64,000 nt of DNA from Winogradskyella sp. (GCF_016744625.1 NZ_JADGDZ010000002.1:44866-108865), one strand, 5' to 3'; shown: positions 9,225 through 18,392, numbered from the stretch's first letter. Numbers and translations: made by a program. The notes: generated by a model not told the origin, from the sequence alone.

Positions 9225-12200
9225 TAGAATATCCTAGAATTTTTTCGTTATCTACGGTTGGTATTAGAAAGCACTATAATCAAGACTATTTACTGCATCG
9301 CGTAAGAACAGATTTTACCGGTAATAATGGTATTGGTAAATCGCTTATAGCAGACTTATTTCAACTCATATTTATTGGGCAAAAGAGCAAAATAAGTTTT
9401 GGTACAGAAAGTTTTAAAAACAAAGATAGGCACATACATACCATACCTTACGATACCGATGATGCCTACGTTTTTATACATATTGAGTTTAAGAAAAATG
9501 AATTTATAACCATTGGTACTAACATAGGTAACAAGCGTAGCAGACCTTTGAAATCTTTTTGGATATTAAACCAAGCCTATAATGATAATGACAAAAAAGA
9601 CCTTGAAACTTTGTCACTTAACGCCGACCAGCTATCATACAGTAAAGATTTTTTAAAAGATGGCCACTTTTTGCCTATAAGCCAACTTGCAAGACACCTT
9701 AAAAAGAATAAAAAAGGATTTCTGAAATCGTTTACGGATGTAGAAGATAAAAAGGAATACTATGAATTTCTTTATTCAAATGAGCTTTTGCCCATAAATC
9801 TTGCGATTGATGAAAATATGGACGCTTTCGCGAAAGTGATACAATCCTTTTCAAAAGCAAACTCGTTAGATACTGAAAGCGATAAGATTTTAAAAGATTT
9901 TCTATTTGAAAATAGTTTGGACACGCTTCAGTCTAAATACCAATCAAACAAAGAGAAGCTTGAGAAACTAATAAATGAATACAATGAGCTGGATGAGGAA
10001 ATACATACGATTGAATTAAAACAAGAAGTGTTAGGCGATCTTAAAGAGTTACAACAGCTTAAAAATGAATCTCAAAAAAAATACCTTACAGCAAAATATC
10101 ACATCAATTATTTTAGGTATGATAAAGTAGCAACTAACTGCACAGATACTTCCGATAAGATAAAGAAGGAAACAGATTTTATTGGTAATTTAAAAAAAGG
10201 AGTCCCTAAAATTGAAAAACAAATAGGAATTACAAAGTCGGAATACGACACCTATTCTAATGCTCAAATATTCTTCATAAATTATAAAAATCTGTTCAAT
10301 ACAAGATCGAAAAAATTAGAAAGTCTTAACCAGCTTCAAAAAATGAAGCTACCTATAATAGATCAAGCAAATTTAGTTGAGATAGATATTGATGAATATG
10401 GCGACCAGATAATCATTGAAAAGATAAATAAGCTTAATTCAGCTTTAGAAAAATACGGCACGATACATAACATAAATGAAAAAACGCTATCGCAACGAAA
10501 AATAATAACAGAATACAAAGAGAAAAAAACCTCAGAGCTTGCTGATTTGGAAGCGCTTAATCGTATTCTTTCTGCTGGAGAAGATGGCTCTTTAATAGCA
10601 CAAATTATAAAAAATGGTAGAAATCTTACGGTAGAAGAGGAAACGGTTCTGTTTGGGTTACTCAAAAATGTTCATTTGGAAAAACCAAATAATCCTTCTA
10701 AAGGAACACAATTCACTAAAGATAGTTCTCTTTTAAAATATGATAATATAGAAGACGATAAAGTTAATTCTGGTTATTGGTTCAAGGTTGGTGCTCTGCG
10801 AACATTCGTACCTTATTCCAATGAGAAGCAAATATTTGCAGATACTGCTAAAATGAAAATTGCCAAAGAAAAAAAGCAGAATGCAATTGATGAGCAAATC
10901 AAGTCTATTAAAAATGAACTTGTCGAAATTTTGAAATTTGAGAAAGGAGACGTTTATAATCTGTCATCGGTTGATGAGTTAAAAAATCTCAATAAAAATT
11001 TTAAAGACTTCTCATTATACGAATCCTCAAAAATCGCAATGAGTATAGCCGAAAGTCTTTCTACAAAGATCCTTACTGATCAAAAAGAGTTGGCGCAATC
11101 ATTACAGGAGTTAGAGATGCTTGAAAAGAAAATTCCAATTAAAATTACTGATGAGAAAATAGACGACCAGTTAACGTCTTATATTCAAAAAATAGCTGCT
11201 AAAAAATCCGTTTATAAAGAATTACAAAACAAACTTAAAAACTCAAAATCTACAATAACCCAAAAGGAAGATAACTTAACTACATTAAACGAACTACTTA
11301 CAGCAAAAGAAAAGGAAAGAGATGACTTAAAGAAACAATACGAAGACGCGTTAACAAATTTTAAAAAGCATTTTAAGCTCTTAAATATTAACGATTTAAA
11401 ACCTACCAACCTCGACTCGATTGATTTAGATGACCTTAGTAAACAACATAATAAGCACAAGGATAATTATATAAACGCTTATGGTAAAGCATCGTCTCAG
11501 TTTGATACTACAAAGGATGACTTAGAAGTTAAAAACCAGATGGATGATCAAAACTATTCATTTGAAGTTTTAGAATTAGTTCTTTTAGGTCCAAAAATTA
11601 AGCATACAGAAAATCTGGCACCAGCACTTAAAAAATCCAATCAAAACAGAACTAAAGTAATGCAGGCCATCACTCAGGCGATGCTCCGAATATTTAAGTT
11701 GACAAAAACAAAATATAAAGACTTTGAAAAAATAGTTGAAGATTTAAACGACTTCTTTAGTGAGCGACTTATTAGTGATAAATACAACTTCAAGATCGAC
11801 TTCACACCTAATGAGACTTTTAAAATAGATTGGATGAAAAATTTACAATCTTCCACACAAGCTGCATATTCAGAAGGAGAATTGCAATTTTCAGACTCAG
11901 TAGAAAGTTTTGTTGAGAAGATTTTCACAGAAGCAACATCCTACAACGAAAAGATTAAATTTTCAGATCTATTAGACCCGAAAACGTATTTTGATTTGAG
12001 TACGAGGTTGCTTGACAAAGATGGAGTTGACCAAACAGGAAGCACAGGACAAAGCTATACTGCGATTGTTTTATTAGGTATTGGGAGACTTTCTATTGTA
12101 CAAAAGGAAGATAGAAAAGGTGTAAAGTTTTTAATACTTGAAGAAGTCTCAAATATGGATAAAGGTAACTTTAACACATTTCCTAACATAGCAAAAGAGT

Positions 12201-12391
12201 TTGGATATCAAATGCTAACGATGACACCAGAACCTTACGGATCTAATGAAAATGAAGGTTGGTATTTACACCATTTAATAGAGGGCTATGAAGACGTTAA
12301 TATTAATTATGCGATGCCAAGCAGCTATTTTAAAACAAATGAATCTAGAGAAGATTTATCAGATTACTTAAAAAATATAAATAAACAATGA
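9221..12391 (+). CDS. Wadjet-like JetC (SMC/MukB-like ATPase)
   Basis: 1056 residues. The Walker A motif GNNGIGKS is at about residues 34-41, followed by long coiled-coil arms with a hinge-like centre near 450-560, an ABC signature segment (GSTGQS, about 940) and Walker B FLILEEVSNMD at about 967-977. This is the motor of the complex, extruding DNA loops by ATP hydrolysis until a small circle is detected. The core palindrome CTTTCGCGAAAG lies at 9825. ATGA overlaps on both sides show a tight operon. Confidence 0.8.
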   Translation: MIEYPRIFSLSTVGIRKHYNQDYLLHRVRTDFTGNNGIGKSLIADLFQLIFIGQKSKISFGTESFKNKDRHIHTIPYDTDDAYVFIHIEFKKNEFITIGTNIGNKRSRPLKSFWILNQAYNDNDKKDLETLSLNADQLSYSKDFLKDGHFLPISQLARHLKKNKKGFLKSFTDVEDKKEYYEFLYSNELLPINLAIDENMDAFAKVIQSFSKANSLDTESDKILKDFLFENSLDTLQSKYQSNKEKLEKLINEYNELDEEIHTIELKQEVLGDLKELQQLKNESQKKYLTAKYHINYFRYDKVATNCTDTSDKIKKETDFIGNLKKGVPKIEKQIGITKSEYDTYSNAQIFFINYKNLFNTRSKKLESLNQLQKMKLPIIDQANLVEIDIDEYGDQIIIEKINKLNSALEKYGTIHNINEKTLSQRKIITEYKEKKTSELADLEALNRILSAGEDGSLIAQIIKNGRNLTVEEETVLFGLLKNVHLEKPNNPSKGTQFTKDSSLLKYDNIEDDKVNSGYWFKVGALRTFVPYSNEKQIFADTAKMKIAKEKKQNAIDEQIKSIKNELVEILKFEKGDVYNLSSVDELKNLNKNFKDFSLYESSKIAMSIAESLSTKILTDQKELAQSLQELEMLEKKIPIKITDEKIDDQLTSYIQKIAAKKSVYKELQNKLKNSKSTITQKEDNLTTLNELLTAKEKERDDLKKQYEDALTNFKKHFKLLNINDLKPTNLDSIDLDDLSKQHNKHKDNYINAYGKASSQFDTTKDDLEVKNQMDDQNYSFEVLELVLLGPKIKHTENLAPALKKSNQNRTKVMQAITQAMLRIFKLTKTKYKDFEKIVEDLNDFFSERLISDKYNFKIDFTPNETFKIDWMKNLQSSTQAAYSEGELQFSDSVESFVEKIFTEATSYNEKIKFSDLLDPKTYFDLSTRLLDKDGVDQTGSTGQSYTAIVLLGIGRLSIVQKEDRKGVKFLILEEVSNMDKGNFNTFPNIAKEFGYQMLTMTPEPYGSNENEGWYLHHLIEGYEDVNINYAMPSSYFKTNESREDLSDYLKNINKQ

Positions 12392-13329
12392 ATTGGGTCG
12401 CACTAAAATCCCTAAATGAACTTTATAGAGATAAACAGACAAAGATTAAAGAAACTTTAATCAAGGACTCTTTGTTTCAACATTTACTGAACGATACTCA
12501 AGAGATAAAAGAAGGTTATAAAATTTATTATTCTGATGATGAAGAATTTTTTGAGATGTATGAAGAAGAGCATTTAGAGAAATTTAATCAATACTATGAT
12601 TTTTTAGAACATAATAAACTCTTAAAACCCCAAACAAGATTTGAAGAGGCAGATATTATTGAGCTAATGGATATGAAGCGTCGTATGGATAATGGTCAGC
12701 TATTGCCAATACGAGACCAAATTGTCCAAAATGAAGATACTGTTAGAAATGTATCTTCTATGTTTTTTAAAAATGAAAAGTATTTGCTCGGAAAGAAATC
12801 GCTCATAGATGCCATAAAACAAATACTTCAAATTGAAGAACTTGCAGATGATAAAGATCAGCAGTATATGTACAAGCTACTATGCGAGAAAGCTAATCTA
12901 ATAATACTTTGTGAAAATTTAGACTTTTTAAAAAAGCCATCATTACCACAAAAATATGGGTATGAATTATGGTATGCTGGCGGTAAAAATATTGATAAAT
13001 TAAAATTCACAGATAACAGAGGTTTACCAATTTATTACTCCGCAGACTGGGATTATGATGGCTTACTCATTTTTAATATGATAAAAAAAATTATCCCTAA
13101 TATTAAGTTGTTATATCCAACCGCAAATCCAAAAAGCATCGTAAAGTCGGAACATAAAAGCCTATGGGCAGATATGGATAATCCTGAAAATTATTCTAAT
13201 CTTGACATAAAAGACTTAGATACAAAGCATAAAACTATTTTAAAGAAATTAATAGAAAATAACCAGTGGATTACCGAAGAGGATAATAATCTGAAAGAAA
13301 TGGTATCATTAGTCTTTAATTCCAATTAA
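12388..13329 (+). CDS. Wadjet-like JetD (Toprim nuclease subunit)
   Basis: 313 residues. The C-terminal DUF2220-type Toprim domain has the acidic motifs CENLDFL (about 173-179) and YYSADWDYDG (about 215-224), plus the GGKNI turn between them. In Wadjet this subunit cleaves the DNA that the SMC complex has sensed as a small circle, which blocks plasmid establishment. It starts inside the JetC stop (ATGA) and ends with its stop codon overlapping the stop of the convergent gene on the other strand. Confidence 0.75.
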   Translation: MNWVALKSLNELYRDKQTKIKETLIKDSLFQHLLNDTQEIKEGYKIYYSDDEEFFEMYEEEHLEKFNQYYDFLEHNKLLKPQTRFEEADIIELMDMKRRMDNGQLLPIRDQIVQNEDTVRNVSSMFFKNEKYLLGKKSLIDAIKQILQIEELADDKDQQYMYKLLCEKANLIILCENLDFLKKPSLPQKYGYELWYAGGKNIDKLKFTDNRGLPIYYSADWDYDGLLIFNMIKKIIPNIKLLYPTANPKSIVKSEHKSLWADMDNPENYSNLDIKDLDTKHKTILKKLIENNQWITEEDNNLKEMVSLVFNSN

Positions 13330-13859
13330 ACAATCTCAATAGTATCTTCAGATCTATCATCAAAAAAATAAATACGATCAAAACCGTTTTTATCAATTGA
13401 TGACCTATCGAGTAAATCGAATCTGTATCCTGATGATCGATGACCTAAGCCAGCAATAATAACAAGCCATTTTTCATCAATATTATTTGGGTATTGGGTA
13501 ATTAGACTGGCTTTGTGATTTATTACAAGTTGTACATCTTTGTAATCTATTGGCTTTACCAGATATGCACCTACGGATTGCCAGTTACTCCAAGTAGTAT
13601 CTGAGCTCACATTGATACTATCTACAAATTCATTTTCTAACTTGCAATGTTTAGTACTAACTCTAAAATCTCTTCCCTTATTTGCTAAATAAATAGTTTC
13701 TACAAGACTGAAAAACAAGTCAATATAATGGTTTTTAGAATGTCGCTTGTCCATCACGGCATCAGAGTACCTGAACATACATTGCAACTCCACATCGTAC
13801 TTATCCTCAAATTTAAGGCGTGCTGCATCGATAATACTTTGCCGGTAGACTTCAATCAT
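13326..13859 (-). CDS. Unknown protein convergent with the Wadjet operon
   Basis: 177 residues, soluble, not recognised. It is rich in aromatic and charged residues, with a compact alpha/beta look (segments VQLVINHKASLITQYP and WLVIIAGLGHRSSGYRFDLL). Its stop overlaps the stop of jetD-like on the opposite strand, so transcripts collide there. It could be a host gene, a Wadjet accessory or part of the neighbouring element; nothing in the sequence decides this. Confidence 0.6.
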   Translation of the reverse strand: MIEVYRQSIIDAARLKFEDKYDVELQCMFRYSDAVMDKRHSKNHYIDLFFSLVETIYLANKGRDFRVSTKHCKLENEFVDSINVSSDTTWSNWQSVGAYLVKPIDYKDVQLVINHKASLITQYPNNIDEKWLVIIAGLGHRSSGYRFDLLDRSSIDKNGFDRIYFFDDRSEDTIEIV

Positions 13860-13936
13860 TTTACTTTGATTGTTAATGAATCTCGTATGTTCTATCGATA
13901 TGATTTTATCAGTCGTCTCCGCAGTAAAATCTGGTG

Positions 13937-13961
13937 TTTCAGACGCTTCTCATGTCTGAAA
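13937..13961. other. Hairpin in the 13860-14079 intergenic gap
   Basis: Inverted repeat TTTCAGAC/GTCTGAAA with a 9-base loop, in the gap between the convergent gene's start and the end of the late operon. There is no U-tract on either side. It may end the long minus-strand late transcript or mark a junction. Nothing else is visible in this gap. Confidence 0.35.
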
Positions 13962-14079
13962 TATGATACCGTGCTTCACGTTAGATATAAAGCGTTCAAT
14001 CTGTAGTTGCTCAATTTCCTTTGCCCTAATTCTTGTCACAATACTTTTTTAAGACAAAGTAAAGTAATTAATTTAAAAC

Positions 14080-14616
14080 CTAAACAAAAGGATTTACCTC
14101 CGCAGGTGTCCCACTTGGATAGCCCCAAGCCACATACTGCGACTTCATTTCATCTGTATCAAGATGCACAAAGGTTCTACCTACTCCAATGCGCTTAAAA
14201 CCAACATCGCGAGCTACAGAGACTAGATGATTACGGATAAACGTAGTTTGAGCTTTAATATCTACAGCTTTACACGTAGGGATTTTATGAGACGAACTGG
14301 AAACGCCGCCTACTTTTTTGTTGTGTGAAGCGCTACGAGCTCCAGAGTTAATCCATTGAAAAATAGGGTAGCCAGTTCTGGCTTCCAGTTGCTGAAGCAT
14401 AAAGATTAATTGCCTATCCATACAACTACCAGAGCCAGGAAGATCTGGACTGTCAAAAACAGATAAATCGATAGGTCGTTGAGTCATTCGTATCACTCGA
14501 TTTTTAATTGACTTTGTTTTTGATTTTCTGTAAATAACAAAAGCACCTATCAGCAAAATTGACAAGGTGCCTAATCCAACATAGATATGTTGATTGTTAC
14601 TTTTTACCACAGCCAC
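14080..14616 (-). CDS. Membrane-anchored M15-like peptidase (virion/lysis type)
   Basis: 178 residues. One N-terminal transmembrane helix (about 11-29) is followed by a peptidase M15_3-like domain with the pattern S-S-S-H-K-x5-A-V-D-I and, later, F-V-H-L-D. The two His and one Asp are the usual zinc ligands and all are present. The family cuts D-Ala crosslinks in peptidoglycan. The membrane anchor suggests a virion-membrane enzyme used at entry or exit. It is the last gene of the late operon and overlaps the next gene upstream by 20 bases. Confidence 0.75.
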   Translation of the reverse strand: MAVVKSNNQHIYVGLGTLSILLIGAFVIYRKSKTKSIKNRVIRMTQRPIDLSVFDSPDLPGSGSCMDRQLIFMLQQLEARTGYPIFQWINSGARSASHNKKVGGVSSSSHKIPTCKAVDIKAQTTFIRNHLVSVARDVGFKRIGVGRTFVHLDTDEMKSQYVAWGYPSGTPAEVNPFV

Positions 14617-14743
14617 AACCTTTTGCTGTTTCTTTACTTTTCTTGTATCTCAAGAATAAATCTGAACTTATTTTTACAGCGCTTAGCAGTATAAACGCCC
14701 CAAAAATATAGTTCAATGTGTTATTTCCTTTGTCCACGTTCAT
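14597..14743 (-). CDS. Small single-span membrane protein with CGCGKK tail
   Basis: 48 residues from the ATG at 14741-14743; the longer frame needs a non-ATG start deep in the neighbouring gene. One transmembrane helix (about 11-26), then a basic tail ending GCGCGKK. Function unknown; probably a virion membrane component, like its many small neighbours. Confidence 0.6.
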   Translation of the reverse strand: MNVDKGNNTLNYIFGAFILLSAVKISSDLFLRYKKSKETAKGCGCGKK

Positions 14744-15062
14744 TGTTTTTTTGTTTGTTATATAATTGAATTTCAGCTTCCAATTGCTCGATATATCTTT
14801 CAAGATCTGTTATACGATCCCTTTGTTTGGTAATCGTTTTATTCATCAAGGTATTCTTACTTTCCAGTTGTTTCAACCGTTTCTCCATATTTTCAGACCA
14901 TAGCTTATAGTTTTCTACCACAAGACTATTGGCCTGAACATTGAGATTGCGTATTTCGGCGCTTTTGAGACGTCTTTGCGTCCCATATTGCAATAGCACT
15001 TCAATGAGTTTCCAAAACCCAGTAGCGCCCAGTACAATTGCAAGAATTTTAATTAAGTCCAT
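14721..15062 (-). CDS. Membrane-anchored coiled-coil protein
   Basis: 113 residues. An N-terminal transmembrane helix (about 5-24) is followed by a continuous coiled coil to the end (heptads in MEKRLKQLESKNTLMNKTIT). No enzyme motif. It overlaps the 48-residue gene downstream. It is probably a scaffold or holin/spanin-like partner in the late operon; the role is inferred only from place and shape. Confidence 0.6.
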   Translation of the reverse strand: MDLIKILAIVLGATGFWKLIEVLLQYGTQRRLKSAEIRNLNVQANSLVVENYKLWSENMEKRLKQLESKNTLMNKTITKQRDRITDLERYIEQLEAEIQLYNKQKNNERGQRK

Positions 15063-15102
15063 TAGTTTTTAGATTACGCTTTCGCGAAAGCATCATTAAA
15101 TT

Positions 15103-15633
15103 TTAAAAGGTGCTTGGTACTCGAGTTCGTCTTACTATAACTGGCTCAGACTCTTCGATTTCGTCTTTCTCAATAACATCAGGTGGTAGCACAAATATTC
15201 CACCAGAAAACGGTCTAAACTTCAATGGAAGCTCCGCCACATACGGATTCACATTAAAAATGATTTCATCTTCTGGATCGTTAAAAATACCGCTTACAAA
15301 TACACGACCGTCGTCATCTATCGCATAGTAAAACGGTTTTCCTTGACGGCTCAACAGTGTTCCTGTATGCTCGCCTTGTTGATTTTTGTTGATCGGTGCA
15401 GGTAGACTTAATTGCCAGCCAGCAATTTCCTTTCTTCCAGACCTTGAACGCAAACGAATGTCCTTGCCGATTACGATATTCTCGTTGATCACTGCATAAA
15501 TATTACGACCAGGAGAGTGCAACATATCTGCATTTAATTGATTAGATGGCACACTCAGCTCTCGCTGAGTGTTTGCTATTAATCCGCCACCTTGTGCTTT
15601 TGGCACATTACTTTGATATCCTACTATACTCAT
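15103..15633 (-). CDS. Unknown beta-rich late protein
   Basis: 176 residues, no membrane span, predicted mostly beta (segments NIYAVINENIVIG, FYYAIDDDGRVFVSGIF, LPLKFRPFSGGIFVLPP), with an acidic then basic C-terminal tail. Not recognised. Its stop lies just after the palindrome GCTTTCGCGAAAGC (15078-15091). Position and fold character suggest a virion structural protein such as a minor capsid or spike component. Confidence 0.55.
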   Translation of the reverse strand: MSIVGYQSNVPKAQGGGLIANTQRELSVPSNQLNADMLHSPGRNIYAVINENIVIGKDIRLRSRSGRKEIAGWQLSLPAPINKNQQGEHTGTLLSRQGKPFYYAIDDDGRVFVSGIFNDPEDEIIFNVNPYVAELPLKFRPFSGGIFVLPPDVIEKDEIEESEPVIVRRTRVPSTF

Positions 15634-16061
15634 TATTGTGCTATTATTATTCCGGTTAATACAAGTAAGCCACCGCCAAAAAACCAGCGCTCCAGCTTAC
15701 CTCTTTTAATTTGTTTGTGCTGTCTCTTAATGGTCAAGTTCAGCTCTTGAATATGAGATTCATCATTATCCTGAATGACAACAAAATTCTCAACTTTACG
15801 CTCCAATTTAAAAATGATCGTATCCTTTTTTTGAGTGAGATACTGCCATCTATAATTGCGTAATTGCAACGTATCAATAATGCTATCTTGATAAAGACTG
15901 AACTCTAATCGCTTTGCCAAATACTTTGATTGTGATAAGTCAAAACAGAAATATTTCTTATTGTTTAAGTCTTGTACTATCGGCTGTAAATCCTGAGAAA
16001 TACTCATACAAGTCCAGAGCAGACATCCTATCAATAGTATTAATTTTTTCATCCAATGCAT
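15633..16061 (-). CDS. Spanin-like protein, outer partner candidate
   Basis: 142 residues (139 if the ATG at 16052 is used). An N-terminal signal-like segment (MKKLILLIGCLLWTCMSIS) with a Cys is followed by coiled-coil helices and a C-terminal membrane helix (about 125-142). It overlaps the next upstream gene by 104 bases in another frame, an arrangement typical of phage spanin pairs. No motif proves this; the role is inferred from architecture and its place beside a holin-like gene and peptidoglycan hydrolases. Confidence 0.5.
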   Translation of the reverse strand: MHWMKKLILLIGCLLWTCMSISQDLQPIVQDLNNKKYFCFDLSQSKYLAKRLEFSLYQDSIIDTLQLRNYRWQYLTQKKDTIIFKLERKVENFVVIQDNDESHIQELNLTIKRQHKQIKRGKLERWFFGGGLLVLTGIIIAQ

Positions 16062-16308
16062 TTTGTAAATTTTGAATCGTTTTATGGCTTAAAACTATCT
16101 TACCAGTCAAGCTATCAGTTTGCTTTTTAAGCTTTTTTATTTCTTCATCAAGGCTTACGTTTTCAACCGTAAGTAGTTCGTTTTCCTTTTCAAGTTTTAG
16201 TATGGTTTCATTGTTCAAAGCTTCCTCTTGCGGAATGATGTAAAAGATGAGCAAGACAAGAATCCCTGCAATCCAAAGCACTAATAAAAAAGGTTTCCAA
16301 AACTTCAT
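15958..16308 (-). CDS. Spanin-like protein, inner-membrane partner candidate
   Basis: 116 residues. A short N-in transmembrane helix (about 7-26), then a long periplasmic coiled coil (EKENELLTVENVSLDEEIKKL and onwards). It overlaps the downstream gene by 104 bases in a different frame and abuts the holin-like gene by its start codon. The pattern resembles Rz-like inner-membrane spanins that help disrupt the outer membrane. Confidence 0.5.
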   Translation of the reverse strand: MKFWKPFLLVLWIAGILVLLIFYIIPQEEALNNETILKLEKENELLTVENVSLDEEIKKLKKQTDSLTGKIVLSHKTIQNLQNALDEKINTIDRMSALDLYEYFSGFTADSTRLKQ

Positions 16309-16631
16309 TACTCCTTGGGTTTCGTTTGAAATAGTTTGTTTAAAAATTTCTCTAATAAGAGTTTATGAAACACCAGCGCAAAAGCAAACGATTGTAATAA
16401 ACATTCAATCATCTTGATTTGATAACCTCGTATGAAGTACAGAGCGACTCCGTAAATAATGCCGATGATGAGCACACGATAGCGTGTTGCTATTTTAAGC
16501 TTAAAAACTTCATAAAAGAAGTTAGTTGAGCGGTAATGGTTGAGACCATAAGCAATAACGATGAATGTGAAAATGTAAGCCCAATCCAGGCTATTTAAAT
16601 AATTGGAGATGTGTGATAAAATTTCGATCAT
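16308..16631 (-). CDS. Holin-like membrane protein
   Basis: 107 residues with about three hydrophobic segments (roughly 17-32, 49-66 and 78-93) and a short basic tail. Size, topology and the neighbouring spanin-like pair and peptidoglycan hydrolases suggest a phage-type holin that permeabilises the inner membrane at lysis. No family could be named from the sequence alone. Confidence 0.5.
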   Translation of the reverse strand: MIEILSHISNYLNSLDWAYIFTFIVIAYGLNHYRSTNFFYEVFKLKIATRYRVLIIGIIYGVALYFIRGYQIKMIECLLQSFAFALVFHKLLLEKFLNKLFQTKPKE

Positions 16632-16876
16632 TTTAATTGTGTTTTTAGGGTTTCTTTTATGCTTTTAATATCTGCTTGCAACGCAGCTATTTGATGATTT
16701 GGAAATAGATTCTTAGTTAAATGTACTACTACCACTATAGTTGCTCCCGAAGCCAATAGAGCAAGCACAATTTTGGTTAATGTTTGATTGGTAAGCGTTA
16801 CTGTGACTTCGGTCTTGATACCGTCTTTATCTACCAGACCATCTATTAAATCTTTAATGCTTCGCTTTTCTGCCAT
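16628..16876 (-). CDS. Small single-span membrane protein
   Basis: 82 residues. An N-terminal polar region (MAEKRSIKDLIDGLVDKDG), a Thr-rich stretch, one transmembrane helix (about 34-53) and a short coiled C-terminus. It overlaps both neighbours. Function unknown; probably a structural membrane protein of the element. Confidence 0.55.
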   Translation of the reverse strand: MAEKRSIKDLIDGLVDKDGIKTEVTVTLTNQTLTKIVLALLASGATIVVVVHLTKNLFPNHQIAALQADIKSIKETLKTQLK

Positions 16877-17357
16877 CCTTGTGTTGCTTTTTTATGTTGC
16901 CCATATTGCGTTCGTTGAAGAGCTGTTCTGACACTTCTTTTACTTTGTAAAGTCTCAAAACACGTTCTTCAGTAATAGCATCAAATTCATCTGTGATTAA
17001 GCCTTGTGCAGCACCGTGATTTTTTAAGAGATAGACACGTAATTGATAAACAGGTTCTCCTTTGCTTCCTAATTTTAATGGAAAATCATCATTGGGTTTT
17101 GGTAGTACTTCGGGCTTTATGACGATTGCTTTCTTTTCTTTTTCCAAAGAAACTATAGGCTTCATTTCAACCACAGAAACTTCTTTTTTCTGTGGAATAG
17201 GTTTCTCAACTTTTACAGATTGAGATTCCTCAACGATTGTAAATTCTGCATCTTCAATCGTTTCTTCTTTATCTCTAAAGAGGACATAGCCCAACAATCC
17301 TAATCCCAAAAGCCCACCAGCGATAAGCAATCCTTTTTGCATCGTTTGTTCGCTCAT
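16854..17357 (-). CDS. Membrane protein with C-terminal peptidoglycan-binding-like domain
   Basis: 167 residues. One N-terminal transmembrane helix (about 7-25), an acidic/Lys-Pro linker (about 30-85), then a PG_binding_1-like fold (LKLGSKGEPVYQLRVYLLKN, with the later D-x-F-x-A-I-T-E-x-R-V segment). Such domains dock onto cell-wall peptides. It is paired with the next gene, which has the same layout, so both may guide the particle through the wall. Confidence 0.6.
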   Translation of the reverse strand: MSEQTMQKGLLIAGGLLGLGLLGYVLFRDKEETIEDAEFTIVEESQSVKVEKPIPQKKEVSVVEMKPIVSLEKEKKAIVIKPEVLPKPNDDFPLKLGSKGEPVYQLRVYLLKNHGAAQGLITDEFDAITEERVLRLYKVKEVSEQLFNERNMGNIKKQHKDGRKAKH

Positions 17358-17860
17358 TATTTCCCGAGACTTGACAGCGCTTTTCGCATTCCTGCGATAT
17401 CGGCTTGAGTGAATACTGTTTTCTTTAATCGCTTTTGTGCAGCTCGCGAGGTTTTAGGACCAAATTGCCCATCTACACCATCACGTTTTGGTCCCGTTTT
17501 GCCTAAATCTTCTTTGTAGATCTTCAGATAGCGTTGCAATATTTTCACATCAGGATGACGGCTTCCATATTTGATAGGATAGCCTGTTTTAGTAATAACT
17601 GGTTTCGTACTTGAACTAGATGAAGTTGAAGAACTTGGAATAAACGGTGGTGTTTGATAGCTGGATGAACCACTTGAAACTGTTGTAACTCCAGACGAAG
17701 ATGCAGTTGCTAATGCAGCTTCTTTTTTCTCCTTTTTCTTGGTCATAAAATAATACGCGGTAGCAGCTCCCGCGAGTACCACGATAACACCACCTACCAC
17801 TAAAAGGTCTTTGTTTTTAGTCATAAATGATGGATTTGTTGCTGTTGATTTCTGTTTCAT
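17357..17860 (-). CDS. Membrane protein with peptidoglycan-binding domain
   Basis: 167 residues. An N-terminal transmembrane helix (about 19-38), a Ser/Thr-rich linker (about 50-90) and a clear PG_binding_1 domain with YGSRHPDVKILQRYLK and DGVDGQFGPKTSRAAQ. It has the same architecture as its downstream neighbour. It is likely exposed on a membrane so that the domain reaches peptidoglycan. Confidence 0.7.
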   Translation of the reverse strand: MKQKSTATNPSFMTKNKDLLVVGGVIVVLAGAATAYYFMTKKKEKKEAALATASSSGVTTVSSGSSSYQTPPFIPSSSTSSSSSTKPVITKTGYPIKYGSRHPDVKILQRYLKIYKEDLGKTGPKRDGVDGQFGPKTSRAAQKRLKKTVFTQADIAGMRKALSSLGK

Positions 17861-17869
17861 TGGTTCGAT

Positions 17870-18391
17870 TTATGATTGATAATTGGGAAGGCGTTGCACA
17901 TAGTTTGAGACGTATTCCTTCATTTCGCTTTGGCTCAAAAAGCTATTCAAGTGTTGCCACATATCCTTGTTGTAGAGCTGATAAAATGCTTTAGAAAGAC
18001 TGGCGATTTGCGTTTTATCACGCAACTTTTTACCGAAAACATCTTTGATGGCCTCTTCATCGTCATTAAAAGTGCCTTTCGCATCCTTAATGATTTTAGC
18101 CAGTTTCTTAGCCGAAGCATCGTCCAATACTTGAATACTTTTTGGTGCCACCCATTTCTGAACATCTGTGAGATAGTTCATATCAAATGGACTGTTCCAA
18201 TTCGGCTCTTGTTTGGTAGTTCCTACGTTTCCAGTAGTGACTTGCACACCAGTTCCTATAGATGTGGTTGTCGTGGATTGCAGTGCTTGCTGCTTTATAC
18301 GCTTTCGCGAAAGCGTAACAAAAACACCTATCCCGATAACGCCAAGTCCTGCGCCACCTATCATCCACCATCCTGTTTTTGAGATTTCCAT
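17870..18391 (-). CDS. Membrane-anchored helical protein, paralog 1
   Basis: 173 residues. An N-terminal transmembrane helix (about 8-27), a Thr/Gly-rich linker, then a helical domain of about 110 residues resembling an annexin-like or lysozyme-like four-helix repeat (FDMNYL, ASAKKLAKIIKDAKG, KDVFGKKLRDKTQIASLSKAF) ending RLPNYQS. The next upstream gene encodes the same domain, so the pair arose by tandem duplication. One GCTTTCGCGAAAGC palindrome encodes LSRKR after the membrane helix. Role unknown. Confidence 0.6.
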   Translation of the reverse strand: MEISKTGWWMIGGAGLGVIGIGVFVTLSRKRIKQQALQSTTTTSIGTGVQVTTGNVGTTKQEPNWNSPFDMNYLTDVQKWVAPKSIQVLDDASAKKLAKIIKDAKGTFNDDEEAIKDVFGKKLRDKTQIASLSKAFYQLYNKDMWQHLNSFLSQSEMKEYVSNYVQRLPNYQS

Positions 18392-18392
18392 A

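Noticed and set aside
13860..14079. Left attachment site matching the tRNA-Arg 3' end
   Set aside because: I looked for the tRNA 3' sequence on both strands in 1-14100 and around each gap and saw no copy, so no left att site is claimed.
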